A stretch of 64,000 nucleotides of DNA, from positions 1,181,280-1,245,279 of the forward strand of contig NZ_SSHH01000001.1 of the NCBI RefSeq assembly GCF_004965515.1, read 5' to 3'. Below the pieces are notes generated by a model. It ran no database searches and was not told the DNA's origin. It saw only the letters and a list, made by a program, of their open reading frames with translations. The position numbers were made by a program, and so were the translations under genes. Every line of letters begins with the position of its first letter. Within the stretch, counting starts at the first letter, position 1. Shown piece after piece: positions 18,704 through 27,115 of the stretch. Origin of the DNA: Alteraurantiacibacter aquimixticola (GTDB taxonomy: Bacteria; Pseudomonadota; Alphaproteobacteria; Sphingomonadales; Sphingomonadaceae).

Positions 18704-20056
18704 TCAGTCGGCGTCCCGCTCCGCCAGATACTCTTCCAGCCATTTGATCGTGTAGTCGCCCGACAGGATATCGGGCTGCTCGATCAGCTCGGCATGAAGC
18801 GGGATCGAGGTCTTCACCCCGTCGATCACCATTTCCTCCAGCGCGCGCTTCAGCCGCATGATGCAGCCTTCGCGCGTGCGGCCGTAAACGATCAGCTTGG
18901 CGATCATGGAATCGTAGTAGGGCGGGATGACGTAGCCCGAATAGAGCCCGCTATCGACGCGCACATGCATGCCGCCAGCCGGGTGATAGTGCGTGACCTT
19001 GCCGGGGCTGGGCACGAAGGTGAACGGATCCTCGGCATTGATGCGGCATTCGATTGCATGGCCGGAGAAGACCAGCTCCTCCTGCTTCACCGACAGCGCC
19101 TTGCCGTCGGCAATGCGGATCTGTTCGCGCACCAGGTCGACGCCGGTGATCGCCTCGGTCACCGGATGCTCCACCTGCAGGCGGGTGTTCATCTCGATGA
19201 AGTAGAACTCGCCATTCTCCCACAGGAACTCGATCGTCCCCGCACCGCGATAGCCCATATCGGCCATGGCACTGGCGACGATGCCGCCCATCCGCTCACG
19301 CTCTTCGGGCGTGATGACGGGGGAAGGGGCCTCCTCGAACACCTTCTGGTGGCGGCGCTGCAGCGAACAGTCGCGCTCACCCAGATGGATGGCATTGCCA
19401 TTGCCGTCACCGAAGACCTGGAATTCGATATGCCGCGGATTGCCGAGGTATTTTTCAAGGTACATGCGGTCATCGCCGAAAGCCGCCTTGGCCTCCGACA
19501 TGGCCTGCTTGACGAGGCTTTCGAGCTGGTCCTCGCTCGGGATTACCTTCATGCCCCGGCCGCCACCGCCGGCAGCAGCCTTGGCGAGCACCGGATAGCC
19601 GATTTCCTTGGCCACGCGGCGCATCTCGTCGAAATCGGAAACCGCGCCTTCGCTGCCGGGCACCAGCGGCAGGCCCAGCGCGCCGGCTGTCTTCTTCGCT
19701 TCCACCTTGTCGCCCATGGTGCGGATGTGCTCGGGCTTGGGGCCGATCCACTTGATGTCATGCGCCTCGACGATGTCGGCGAATTGCGCATTCTCGGACA
19801 GGAAGCCGTAACCCGGATGGATCGCGTCCGCGCCGGAAACTTCGGCGGCGGAGATGATCGCGGCGAAATTGAGGTAGCTTTCCGCGGCAGAGGGCGGGCC
19901 GATGCACACGGCCTGGTCGGCCAGGCGCACATGCATGGCGTCGGCATCGGCGGTGGAATGCACCGCCACCGTCTCGATCCCCATTTCATGCGCCGCCCGG
20001 TGGATGCGCAGGGCGATTTCGCCGCGATTGGCGATCAGGATGCGGTTGATGGCCAT
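18704..20056 (-). CDS. accC: Acetyl-CoA carboxylase, biotin carboxylase subunit
   Basis: A 450-residue ATP-grasp enzyme that carboxylates biotin on AccB, the first step of fatty acid synthesis. Visible landmarks are the N-terminal [12 protein letters not shown], the Gly-rich ATP loop [25 protein letters not shown], and [16 protein letters not shown] with catalytic residues. Length matches E. coli AccC (449). It follows accB by 10 bases, forming the standard aroQ-accB-accC cluster of Alphaproteobacteria. Confidence 0.97.
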   Translation of the reverse strand: MAINRILIANRGEIALRIHRAAHEMGIETVAVHSTADADAMHVRLADQAVCIGPPSAAESYLNFAAIISAAEVSGADAIHPGYGFLSENAQFADIVEAHDIKWIGPKPEHIRTMGDKVEAKKTAGALGLPLVPGSEGAVSDFDEMRRVAKEIGYPVLAKAAAGGGGRGMKVIPSEDQLESLVKQAMSEAKAAFGDDRMYLEKYLGNPRHIEFQVFGDGNGNAIHLGERDCSLQRRHQKVFEEAPSPVITPEERERMGGIVASAMADMGYRGAGTIEFLWENGEFYFIEMNTRLQVEHPVTEAITGVDLVREQIRIADGKALSVKQEELVFSGHAIECRINAEDPFTFVPSPGKVTHYHPAGGMHVRVDSGLYSGYVIPPYYDSMIAKLIVYGRTREGCIMRLKRALEEMVIDGVKTSIPLHAELIEQPDILSGDYTIKWLEEYLAERDAD

Positions 20057-20066
20057 GGCGCCCGCC

Positions 20067-20594
20067 TCAGCCGATCACGACCAGCGGCTGGTCATATTCG
20101 ACCGGCTGGCCATTATCGATCAGCAGCTGCTTGATGGTGCCATCGGCAGGCGCGGTGATCGGGTTCATCACCTTCATCGCCTCGACGATCAGCAGCGTGT
20201 CGCCCGCCTTCACATTGTCGCCGACCCGCACGAAAGGCGCGGCGCCGGGCTCGGGGTAGAGATAGGCCGTGCCGACCATGGGCGATTTCACCGCGTTGGA
20301 AAGGTCGGCAGGGGCTTCGGCAGCAGGTGCTGCTGCCGCAGGAGCGGCAGGGGCTACGGGAGCGCGGGCTGCTGCCTGCGCGGCCTCCGCCTGCCCGATT
20401 GCCGCAATCTGCTCGGGTGAAAGCTGCGAGATACCGGAACTACCACCGCGCGCGACGCGCACCTTGCGGTCGCCATCTTCCACCTCGATCTCGGTCAGGC
20501 CGGTTTCGGCCAGCAGTTCGGCCAGTTCTCGCACCAGTTTGGCGTCGATATTCATGGCAGTCTTGCGCCCGTGGGAGCCCTTGTTGTCGGACAT
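20067..20594 (-). CDS. accB: Acetyl-CoA carboxylase biotin carboxyl carrier protein
   Basis: A 175-residue carrier. Residues 14-60 are the N-terminal dimer region, followed by an Ala/Pro-rich flexible linker (about 75-100) and the biotinyl domain with the modified Lys in EAMKVMN. It shuttles the carboxyl group between AccC and the AccAD transferase. The start MSDNKGSHG has AGAGG 7 bases upstream; an internal ATG (MNIDAKLV) is the alternative. Located between aroQ and accC. Confidence 0.96.
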   Translation of the reverse strand: MSDNKGSHGRKTAMNIDAKLVRELAELLAETGLTEIEVEDGDRKVRVARGGSSGISQLSPEQIAAIGQAEAAQAAARAPVAPAAPAAAAPAAEAPADLSNAVKSPMVGTAYLYPEPGAAPFVRVGDNVKAGDTLLIVEAMKVMNPITAPADGTIKQLLIDNGQPVEYDQPLVVIG

Positions 20595-20693
20595 GCAAAC
20601 CTCTTGCTGGGTTAATCTTGTGGCAAGGTCGCTAGAAGGTGCGGCGCATCAAGGCAAGGCCCGCGCGCGGCAAATCAAGCGGCTTCGCGCGGG

Positions 20694-21128
20694 TTAGAGT
20701 TGTGCGGCGGCTTCGAGCGCCAGTTCGTATCCATAGGTGCCAAGGCCGGAAATCGTACCCTTGGCCGCCATGGCGACGAAGCTCTTGTGGCGATAGGCCT
20801 CGCGCGCGTGCGGATTGGAAATATGCACCTCGATCACCGGCACCTTGATGGAGCGGATCGCGTCATAAAGCGCCAGGCTGGTATGGGTGAGCGCGCCGGC
20901 ATTGAGCAGCACGGCTTTCGCGCCTTCTGCCTGCGCCTCGTGCAGCCAGTCGCACAAATGGCCTTCGTGATTGGACTGGCGGACATCGACTTCGAGGCCG
21001 AGCGCCTTCGCCCGGTCCTCCAGCCGTCCTGCCACATCGTCCAGCGTGTCCGACCCGTAAATCTCCGGCTCTCTCAGCCCGAGCAGGTTCAGGTTCGGTC
21101 CGTTCAGGACATAGACCTTGTCTGCCAT
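20694..21128 (-). CDS. aroQ: 3-dehydroquinate dehydratase, type II
   Basis: A 144-residue enzyme of the shikimate pathway, which forms a dodecamer in this family. Seen are VLNGPNLNLLGLREPEIYG (catalytic Tyr at its end), QSNHEGHLCDWLHEA, LNAGALTHTS and VEVHISNPHAREAYRHKS with the catalytic His. Length is normal. First gene of the aroQ-accB-accC cluster, 99 bases before accB. Confidence 0.96.
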   Translation of the reverse strand: MADKVYVLNGPNLNLLGLREPEIYGSDTLDDVAGRLEDRAKALGLEVDVRQSNHEGHLCDWLHEAQAEGAKAVLLNAGALTHTSLALYDAIRSIKVPVIEVHISNPHAREAYRHKSFVAMAAKGTISGLGTYGYELALEAAAQL

Positions 21129-21217
21129 GTCAGCATATTCCCCTTCTCGCCGCAGGCCATAGCGGCAAGAACGGGGCGGGGTAAAGCGGGCAGCGCGTGC
21201 TGCCCGCTTGCGCCTCC

Positions 21218-21631
21218 CTATTTCTCCACGCCCTTGATCTTCCCCCACTGGCGCGCGGCGGTGTAGCCGAGATAGCCGGTACCGAAGAGGGCGTAGAGCG
21301 GTTCGGGCAGGCCGTTGAGGTAATCGTTTATGCCCTTGGCGATGTCCTTCGCGGTGCCGGGCAGGAAAGCGGCGAGCATGCCCATGGGCAGGGCGAACAG
21401 CAGCAGCGTGTACATGACGTAAAGGAAGCTGGGCCGGGCACGGCTTGTCCAGGGGTCCTGCGAATTCGCCTCGGCGATGATCGCGGCGATCTGTGCCTCG
21501 ATCAGCTGCAATTCCTGTGTCCCTTCGAGCTTGAGCAGTTCGAGCTTGGCGCGATCACGCGCAGCCTTGTCAGGGATAACCTTGTCGATGATCGAGGTGA
21601 CGGGGCCGATGAGGGATTCGAGAAGGGCCAT
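21218..21631 (-). CDS. Holin of the 3-TM gene-transfer-agent type
   Basis: A 137-residue membrane protein. The first 55 residues are a charged helix (KVIPDKAARDRAKLELLKLE), then RARPSFLYVMYTLLLFALP begins two to three hydrophobic spans, ending in YTAARQWGKIKG. This arrangement matches the 3TM holins linked to release of alphaproteobacterial gene transfer agents (PF11351-like). No capsid, terminase or endolysin gene lies nearby. Holin function is inferred from family pattern only. Confidence 0.7.
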   Translation of the reverse strand: MALLESLIGPVTSIIDKVIPDKAARDRAKLELLKLEGTQELQLIEAQIAAIIAEANSQDPWTSRARPSFLYVMYTLLLFALPMGMLAAFLPGTAKDIAKGINDYLNGLPEPLYALFGTGYLGYTAARQWGKIKGVEK

Positions 21632-21726
21632 GTTATGCGTTCCATATTATTGCGACTCGTCAACGGGTTGGCGGGTTCATACGACTGTAGGAAAGCGCAT
21701 AATGATCGCGGGAGGTTCTCCTCCTC

Positions 21727-21769
21727 TATTTGACTTTCACAAATAACTTGCTTTTGCCATCGTCAAAAA
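21727..21769 (+). promoter_or_regulatory. Two adjacent 19-bp palindromes before the TonB receptor
   Basis: TATTTGACTTTCACAAATA (21727-21745) and CTTTTGCCATCGTCAAAAA (21751-21769) have centres 24 bases apart. The second fits the TTTTTGA-N5-TCAAAAA pattern found before the 24430 and MarR genes. They lie 87-129 bases before the receptor ATG, next to a possible -10 (TATGGT). Confidence 0.55.
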
Positions 21770-21855
21770 TATGGTGGCGGATGCGACCTCCGACGGTCGG
21801 GACCTGCGTCCCGGTACGGCAAAGAGCTTTTCGGAGGCGGGGTTGGGAGAACGAT

Positions 21856-24318
21856 ATGAGCTGGAAGAGCGGAATTGCCCGCAGGGTGGCGCTTGCCACG
21901 TCCTGCGGTGTCGCGGCCTTTGCCATGCCGGCATTTGCACAACAGGAAAACGAAGGCGGGGAGCAGGCTTCCTCGCGCCCGGGCGGCACGATCATCGTGA
22001 CTGCGGAACGGCGCGAGACGGATCTGCAGGATACGCCGCTGTCGATCGTCGCAGTCACGCCGGAGGTAATCGAGGCGAAGGGGATCGAGAACCTGCAGGA
22101 TCTCGCCACCTTTACGCCGAACCTCAACATTACCGGCGGGCGCGGAAGCGGCAATTCCAATCCGACCTTCTCGATCCGCGGCGTTTCCGGCGGCGGGGGC
22201 GCCACGGGTGAACGCGGTGTAGGCCTCTATCTCGATGGCATCTATGTGCCGCGCACCAACGGTTCTGTCCTGCGCGTGCTTGATATCGAGCGCGTAGAAG
22301 TTCTGCGCGGGCCGCAGGGCACGCTGTTCGGGCGCAATTCCACCGGCGGCGCCATTCGCTATTTCACGAAGCGGCCCGATCCTAGCGCGACCGAGGGCTA
22401 TATCCGCGCGACTGTTGCCAATATGGAGCGGCACGATCTCGTCGCAGCGCTCAACGTGCCGCTGGGCGACTATGCGGCCGTGCGCGTCCAGGGCGCCTAT
22501 CTGAACCAGGGTGGCTGGGTGCAGCGCGGGCCGCAGGACCTGGGCCGCACCACCGACTATATCGGCCGCGCGGACCTCATGTTCGAGCCAAGCAGCGATT
22601 TCACCGTTGATCTCGGCTTTATCTATTCCGATTCGAGCAGCAACGGCACGCCGCACGTATTCGAGGAGTTCGACATGCGGCCCGGCCTCGAGGGCTTCTG
22701 GGAAGGCAATTACGGCGATTGGCTGAACGATGCGCTCAAGGCCGACGGGCAGGACCCGATCGCCGCCTATAACGATCCGCGCATCGTGATCGACGACTTC
22801 ACCGCACCGGGCTTCTGCCTGATCGACGATTTCGATCCCGACTTCGACGATGCGTGCCTGCAATTCGACGATACCGAATACTGGCAGGCCTCGGCAAACC
22901 TCACCTACGACCTGTCGGACACGGTCAGCTTGTCGAGCGTCACCGGTATCTCCGGTCTGGACAATCGCAGCAACCTGGACTGGCAGTATCTCGGTACCGA
23001 GGCGCGCTACAACCAGATCACTTCGGATACGTTCTATTCCGAACTGCAGCTCAACGCCGCGTTGTTCGAGGATGCGGTCGACCTGGTTCTGGGCGGCAGC
23101 TACTTCCACGAAAAGTCGTTCAACGATCAGGAAGTGATCAACCGTCGCGGCACCAGCGATACGCCGCGCGGCGGGCCGAACGCCAATATCCCGCAGGCCA
23201 ATGGCAATGCCGACCTCGGCCTGTTCCACCGCACCGATACCGAAACGACGCAGAAATCGGATTCGGTCGGCCTGTTCGCCAGTGCGACATGGCATGTCAC
23301 CGAGGACCTGAATTTCACCGGCGGACTTCGCTACGCGCACGACTACAAGTCATACGAGTCGACGGAATTCGCGCATGAGACCTTCACTCCGGCCCCCGGA
23401 ACGGACAGCACGACGGTCTATTCCGACTATAGCTGGGACCAGGTCGATTGGCGCGCTTCGATCGACTATCACTTCACGCCGGAGTGGATGTGGTACGCGA
23501 CCGTATCCAAGGCCTACAAGGCTGGCTCCTATGGCGGGCTGGAGATCGTCGATCTCATTCCCGGCGAGCAGCAGAGCGGCGAGTTCCTGCTCCCCGTCGA
23601 TCCCGAGAAGGTCGTCAATTACGAGACCGGTATGCGTATCGAGGCCTTCGACGGTGTCCTGCGCCTCAATCCGACCGTGTTCTTCATGCAGTGGTCGAAC
23701 CGCCAGGCGGCCCGGCAGGCGCAATGTTCTGGCCAGGCCGGCTGTCCCGAGCCGCCCGGCTTCCGTATCGAGATCAGCAATACCGGCGATGTCGATATCT
23801 ACGGTGTCGAGGTGGATGCACAGCTGTTCATCACCGACGACTTCTGGCTCGACGGATCGGCAGGCTACTCCGGATACGACCTGAAGGACCCGGTCGCCAA
23901 TGGCGGGCCCAACCTGTTCCCGGGGCCCCCGGAATACAGCTTCAACATCGGCGCCAACTACATGACCGAGATCTTCGGCGGCGACCTGACGATGAACCTC
24001 AGCTGGGCGCACACCAGCGAACAGCCGACCCATCCGAGCGATGCGGGCGATTCCGCGTATGAGCTGCCCGCGATTGACCTGGTCAATTTGCGATTGCGCT
24101 ACGAGCCAGCCAATGCGCCGGTTACGGTCAGCCTGTTTGCCAACAACCTGTTCGACAACACCTATGCCAGCTTCGCCACGCGGTTTGGTGGCGGGTATTG
24201 GGATCGCGGCGGGCCAGTCCAGATCCAGATCCCCGCTTCGGCGCCGGAACGTTCGGCCCTCTTCGTCGTGCGCGGGAAACCGCGCGAGGTGGGCGTGACC
24301 TTGCAGTACGACTTCTGA
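21856..24318 (+). CDS. TonB-dependent outer-membrane receptor
   Basis: An 820-residue outer-membrane transporter with a signal peptide ending near AFAQQ. The TonB box region is IIVTAERRETDLQDTPLSI, followed by the plug domain (IENLQDLATFTPNLNI, VEVLRGPQGTLFGRNSTGGA) at about 50-170, and a 22-strand barrel ending in the aromatic terminus LQYDF. Its type resembles sphingomonad receptors for organic nutrients rather than classic siderophore receptors; the ligand is unknown. GGGAGA precedes the ATG. It heads the locus with the DUF6152 and MFS genes, with candidate MarR operators upstream. Confidence 0.9.
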   Translation: MSWKSGIARRVALATSCGVAAFAMPAFAQQENEGGEQASSRPGGTIIVTAERRETDLQDTPLSIVAVTPEVIEAKGIENLQDLATFTPNLNITGGRGSGNSNPTFSIRGVSGGGGATGERGVGLYLDGIYVPRTNGSVLRVLDIERVEVLRGPQGTLFGRNSTGGAIRYFTKRPDPSATEGYIRATVANMERHDLVAALNVPLGDYAAVRVQGAYLNQGGWVQRGPQDLGRTTDYIGRADLMFEPSSDFTVDLGFIYSDSSSNGTPHVFEEFDMRPGLEGFWEGNYGDWLNDALKADGQDPIAAYNDPRIVIDDFTAPGFCLIDDFDPDFDDACLQFDDTEYWQASANLTYDLSDTVSLSSVTGISGLDNRSNLDWQYLGTEARYNQITSDTFYSELQLNAALFEDAVDLVLGGSYFHEKSFNDQEVINRRGTSDTPRGGPNANIPQANGNADLGLFHRTDTETTQKSDSVGLFASATWHVTEDLNFTGGLRYAHDYKSYESTEFAHETFTPAPGTDSTTVYSDYSWDQVDWRASIDYHFTPEWMWYATVSKAYKAGSYGGLEIVDLIPGEQQSGEFLLPVDPEKVVNYETGMRIEAFDGVLRLNPTVFFMQWSNRQAARQAQCSGQAGCPEPPGFRIEISNTGDVDIYGVEVDAQLFITDDFWLDGSAGYSGYDLKDPVANGGPNLFPGPPEYSFNIGANYMTEIFGGDLTMNLSWAHTSEQPTHPSDAGDSAYELPAIDLVNLRLRYEPANAPVTVSLFANNLFDNTYASFATRFGGGYWDRGGPVQIQIPASAPERSALFVVRGKPREVGVTLQYDF

Positions 24319-24374
24319 TAGGTGTTCCCGCCCGTGCCATTATCAGGCTGGCACGGGCGGGGATGCTTTTAAGC

Positions 24375-24408
24375 TTGGCTTCATCCACGTTTTTGATATA
24401 GTCAAAAA
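24375..24408 (+). promoter_or_regulatory. Sigma-70 promoter overlapped by a perfect palindromic operator
   Basis: TTGGCT (24375-24380), a 16-base spacer, and TATAGT (24397-24402) make a good promoter. The palindrome TTTTTGATATAGTCAAAAA (24390-24408) with perfect 7-base arms covers the -10, where a repressor would block polymerase. It lies 22 bases before the ATG. Confidence 0.7.
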
Positions 24409-24429
24409 GCTATCAGGGTTGGGATTGTG

Positions 24430-25362
24430 ATGGTGAGAAGGTATTTTGGAACCGGCGGCGCTGTGCGCGGCCTTGCGATCGGCATGGCGCTGGCGGCTGG
24501 CTTTACCCAGGCGGCCCACGCGCAAGAACAGGATGCGCCCGAGCAGCCGGTCATCGAATTCGAATATACGCCGATCAGTGCGGAACGGCTGAACGAGATG
24601 GTGCCCAAGCATCCGGGCTATCTGGGTGCGCTGGCGCCTGCCAATCTCAATGCCGATCGTCCGCCGGCGCCGATCAATGTGACCGGCACATGGTTCGTGG
24701 ACCTGTCGGCAGGTTTCAGTCACTTCCTGTTCGGGCCGGACTATCCCCCGTTCGGTCCGGAGGGGATCGAGGCGCTGATCGAGGCGCCGAAGGCCGCCGC
24801 ACGCAACGAGACTTATCGCGATGCGATCGGCCAGTGTTACCCGCCGGGCATGCCGATGATCATGACGCGCGTCTGGCCGCATGCCTTCATCCAGTTGCCG
24901 ACGGCGATCTACATGATCTCCGGCTTCAACAATTCGGTCCGTACGATCTTCCTCGACGGGCGCGAGTTCAGCGATCCGAACATCGTCGTGCCCAGCTACA
25001 ATGGCGAAAGCATCGGCCATTTCGAAGGCGACACGCTGGTCGTGCGCAGCAAGTATTTCGAGCCCGACAACCACTTTATCGATCGCGGCATCCCCATCTC
25101 CTACGACTTCGAGATGGAGGAGCGGATCCGCCTGCTGGAAGGCGGGACGGTGATGGAGATCGAGTTCATCATGACCGATCCCAACATGTGGGAAGGCGAG
25201 TGGCGCTCCACCAAGCGCTTCGGCCGCCAGGACTATACCGACATCAACGAAAGCAACTGCATCCTTGCCTACAACGCCAACCTGCCGGGCACCGACCTCG
25301 GCAGCGAGACGGCCGAGGATCGCGGCTACAGCAATATCGAGGGAGTCTCCGACGATGAGTAG
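24430..25362 (+). CDS. Secreted C-x-P-P-G/WEGD family protein (module 2, first copy)
   Basis: A 310-residue exported protein, signal peptide ending near AAHAQ. The family core is Cys 136 in CYPPG, DGREF at about 176 and GHFEGDTLVV at about 196, as in the products at 15747 and 26189. The N-terminal 130 residues are an extension not seen in the 15747 paralogue. The gene starts a four-gene run with overlapping or close spacing (its end overlaps the next ATG by 8 bases). Regulation by the MarR protein is inferred from the operator over its promoter. GTG three bases upstream is an alternative start. Confidence 0.75.
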   Translation: MVRRYFGTGGAVRGLAIGMALAAGFTQAAHAQEQDAPEQPVIEFEYTPISAERLNEMVPKHPGYLGALAPANLNADRPPAPINVTGTWFVDLSAGFSHFLFGPDYPPFGPEGIEALIEAPKAAARNETYRDAIGQCYPPGMPMIMTRVWPHAFIQLPTAIYMISGFNNSVRTIFLDGREFSDPNIVVPSYNGESIGHFEGDTLVVRSKYFEPDNHFIDRGIPISYDFEMEERIRLLEGGTVMEIEFIMTDPNMWEGEWRSTKRFGRQDYTDINESNCILAYNANLPGTDLGSETAEDRGYSNIEGVSDDE

Positions 25363-25768
25363 AAAAGCGGCACTCGCCGTGCTGGCAAGCCTGGGCGTGG
25401 TCGCGCTGGCGGCACCCGCGGCATCGCATCACAGCTTTGCCATGTTCGACCAGCGGCAGATGATGACGCTGGAAGGCACGGTGAAGGAATTCCAGTGGAC
25501 CAATCCGCATGCCTTTATCGAGCTGGAGGTCGACAACGGCCGCACCAAGCAATCGTGGAGCATCGAGCTCAACAGCCCGAACAATCTGACCCGCCAGGGC
25601 TGGCGCCGCACGTCGCTGCGTCCGGGTGAGCGGATCACGCTGCGCATGGCGCCGCTTCGCAATGGAGAGCATGGCGGGCTGTTCCTCGACCTGACCAAGG
25701 CGGACGGCACCGTCCTCGATTCCGGACTTCCCAAGAACGGGCAGCCGGTCAACGTGCCGCAATTCTGA
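25355..25768 (+). CDS. DUF6152 family secreted protein (module 2, copy A)
   Basis: A 137-residue exported protein with signal peptide cleaved near APAAS|HHS. The mature part opens HHSFAMFDQRQMMTLEGTVK and continues FQWTNPHAFIELEV, then SIELNSPNNLTRQGWRR and LRPGERITL. It is closely similar to the next gene, which suggests local duplication. The 8-base overlap with the gene before it indicates coupled translation. Function unknown; metal or heme binding by the leading His pair is a guess. Confidence 0.87.
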   Translation: MSRKAALAVLASLGVVALAAPAASHHSFAMFDQRQMMTLEGTVKEFQWTNPHAFIELEVDNGRTKQSWSIELNSPNNLTRQGWRRTSLRPGERITLRMAPLRNGEHGGLFLDLTKADGTVLDSGLPKNGQPVNVPQF

Positions 25769-25786
25769 TCGCAGGAGGTATCGGCG

Positions 25787-26164
25787 ATGAAACTTTCAAC
25801 AAAGCTCGCATTGGCCGTTTGCAGCATGAGCGTGCTGACCGTGCCCGTGGCGGCGCATCACAGCTATTCCATGTTCGACATGACCAAGACCGTGGTGCTC
25901 GATGCCAAGGTCGTCCAGTTCCGCTGGCAGAACCCGCACGCCTTCATCCGCGTGGAGGTTCCGGTCGGCAACGAGGTCGAACAGTGGTCGATCGAAATGA
26001 CCAGTCCCAACAACCTCGTGCAGGAAGGCTGGACGCGCACCATGCTGCGCACCGGTGACAGGGTGGAACTTTACGTCCATCCCCTGCGTAGCGGCGCACG
26101 CGGCGGCGCCTATGCCGGCATCCGCCTGGCGGACGGGCGCACTTTGGGTACAGTCGAAGAATAA
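25787..26164 (+). CDS. DUF6152 family secreted protein (module 2, copy B)
   Basis: A 125-residue exported protein, signal peptide ending VPVAA. It shares HHSYSMFDMTKTVVLDAKVV, FRWQNPHAFIRVEV, SIEMTSPNNLVQEGWTR and LRTGDRVELYVHPLRSG with copy A. GCAGGAGG lies before the ATG. Its position between the other DUF6152 gene and the second WEGD-type gene gives module 2 a mirrored order. Confidence 0.87.
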   Translation: MKLSTKLALAVCSMSVLTVPVAAHHSYSMFDMTKTVVLDAKVVQFRWQNPHAFIRVEVPVGNEVEQWSIEMTSPNNLVQEGWTRTMLRTGDRVELYVHPLRSGARGGAYAGIRLADGRTLGTVEE

Positions 26165-26188
26165 CAACCCGGGAGAGGGGTGGAGGTT

Positions 26189-26983
26189 ATGGTGATGAAA
26201 AGCGGCGCGATGGCCGCCCTGGCAGGTGTCGCCCTTGTGGCAATGGCGGGCGCGGCACAGGCACAGCTGGGGGCGGCAACAAGCTCTCCCGTACCCGAGG
26301 GCATCGAAGCGGAACAGAGCGCGGGCTTTGCCAAGGGCCGCTATCACGAGCTGGATAATTTGCCCGACTGGGGTGGCATCTGGTTCCTCGCCCGCGGCGG
26401 CCCGCTGCCGCAGCCGAGCCTCAAGGGCGAATATCTTGAACGCTGGCAACGCTGGCGCGATCAGGTGATCGAGAATGACGGGGTGGAGCTGCGCAGCCGC
26501 TCCAATTGCAGCCCGCCGGGCCTGCCGCGCATCATGCAGCTGGCACAGTATCCCTACGAGTTCCTGTTCACGCCCGGTCGCGTGACGATCAACCAGGAAG
26601 CCTGGATGCAGACGCGCACGATCTGGACCGATGGCCGCGAGCATCCGGAAGACCCGGATCCGACTTTCCACGGCCATTCGATCGGCCATTGGGAAGGCGA
26701 TACGCTGGTGGTCGATACCATTGCCATTTCCGACACGCTGGAGTTCGGTGAAGGCGGCAAGCATTCCGACCAGTTCCGTCTGGAGGAGCGTATCCATCTG
26801 GACCCCGAAAATCCCGACGTGCTGGTGAACGAGATGCGCATGACCGATCCGGTCGCGCTGGCGGAGCCTTACGAAGTGACTGTCAGCTATCGCCGCGACC
26901 GGCATGGCGCGCTGATCGAATTCCAGTGTGCGGAGAACGATCGCAATCCCGTGAATGAGGACGGCGAGACGCTCTACCTCTGA
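26189..26983 (+). CDS. Secreted C-x-P-P-G/WEGD family protein (module 2, second copy)
   Basis: A 264-residue exported protein, signal peptide ending GAAQAQ. Family core: Cys 107 in CSPPG, DGREHP at about 148 and GHWEGDTLVVDT at about 166. Between signal and core it has an extra segment with WGGIWFLARGG. It follows the DUF6152 gene by 24 bases. Start choice is uncertain: ATG at 26189 has GGGAGAGGGG 9 bases upstream, ATG at 26195 and GTG at 26180 are alternatives. Confidence 0.72.
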   Translation: MVMKSGAMAALAGVALVAMAGAAQAQLGAATSSPVPEGIEAEQSAGFAKGRYHELDNLPDWGGIWFLARGGPLPQPSLKGEYLERWQRWRDQVIENDGVELRSRSNCSPPGLPRIMQLAQYPYEFLFTPGRVTINQEAWMQTRTIWTDGREHPEDPDPTFHGHSIGHWEGDTLVVDTIAISDTLEFGEGGKHSDQFRLEERIHLDPENPDVLVNEMRMTDPVALAEPYEVTVSYRRDRHGALIEFQCAENDRNPVNEDGETLYL

Positions 26984-27115
26984 TCCCGCTCGGGCGGCAC
27001 GGCGCCGGTTGGCAAAATAGCCATTGCACGCAGCTTGAATTGCTGCATCCTGCCGCCCGTCCGATGGGGCACTTTCGCGCATGACGGAAGGCCCCTCTGC
27101 ATGGGAGGGATGCGG

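Noticed and set aside
18347..20134. Open frame of 595 codons opposite accC
   Set aside because: accC is complete and unmistakable on the minus strand.
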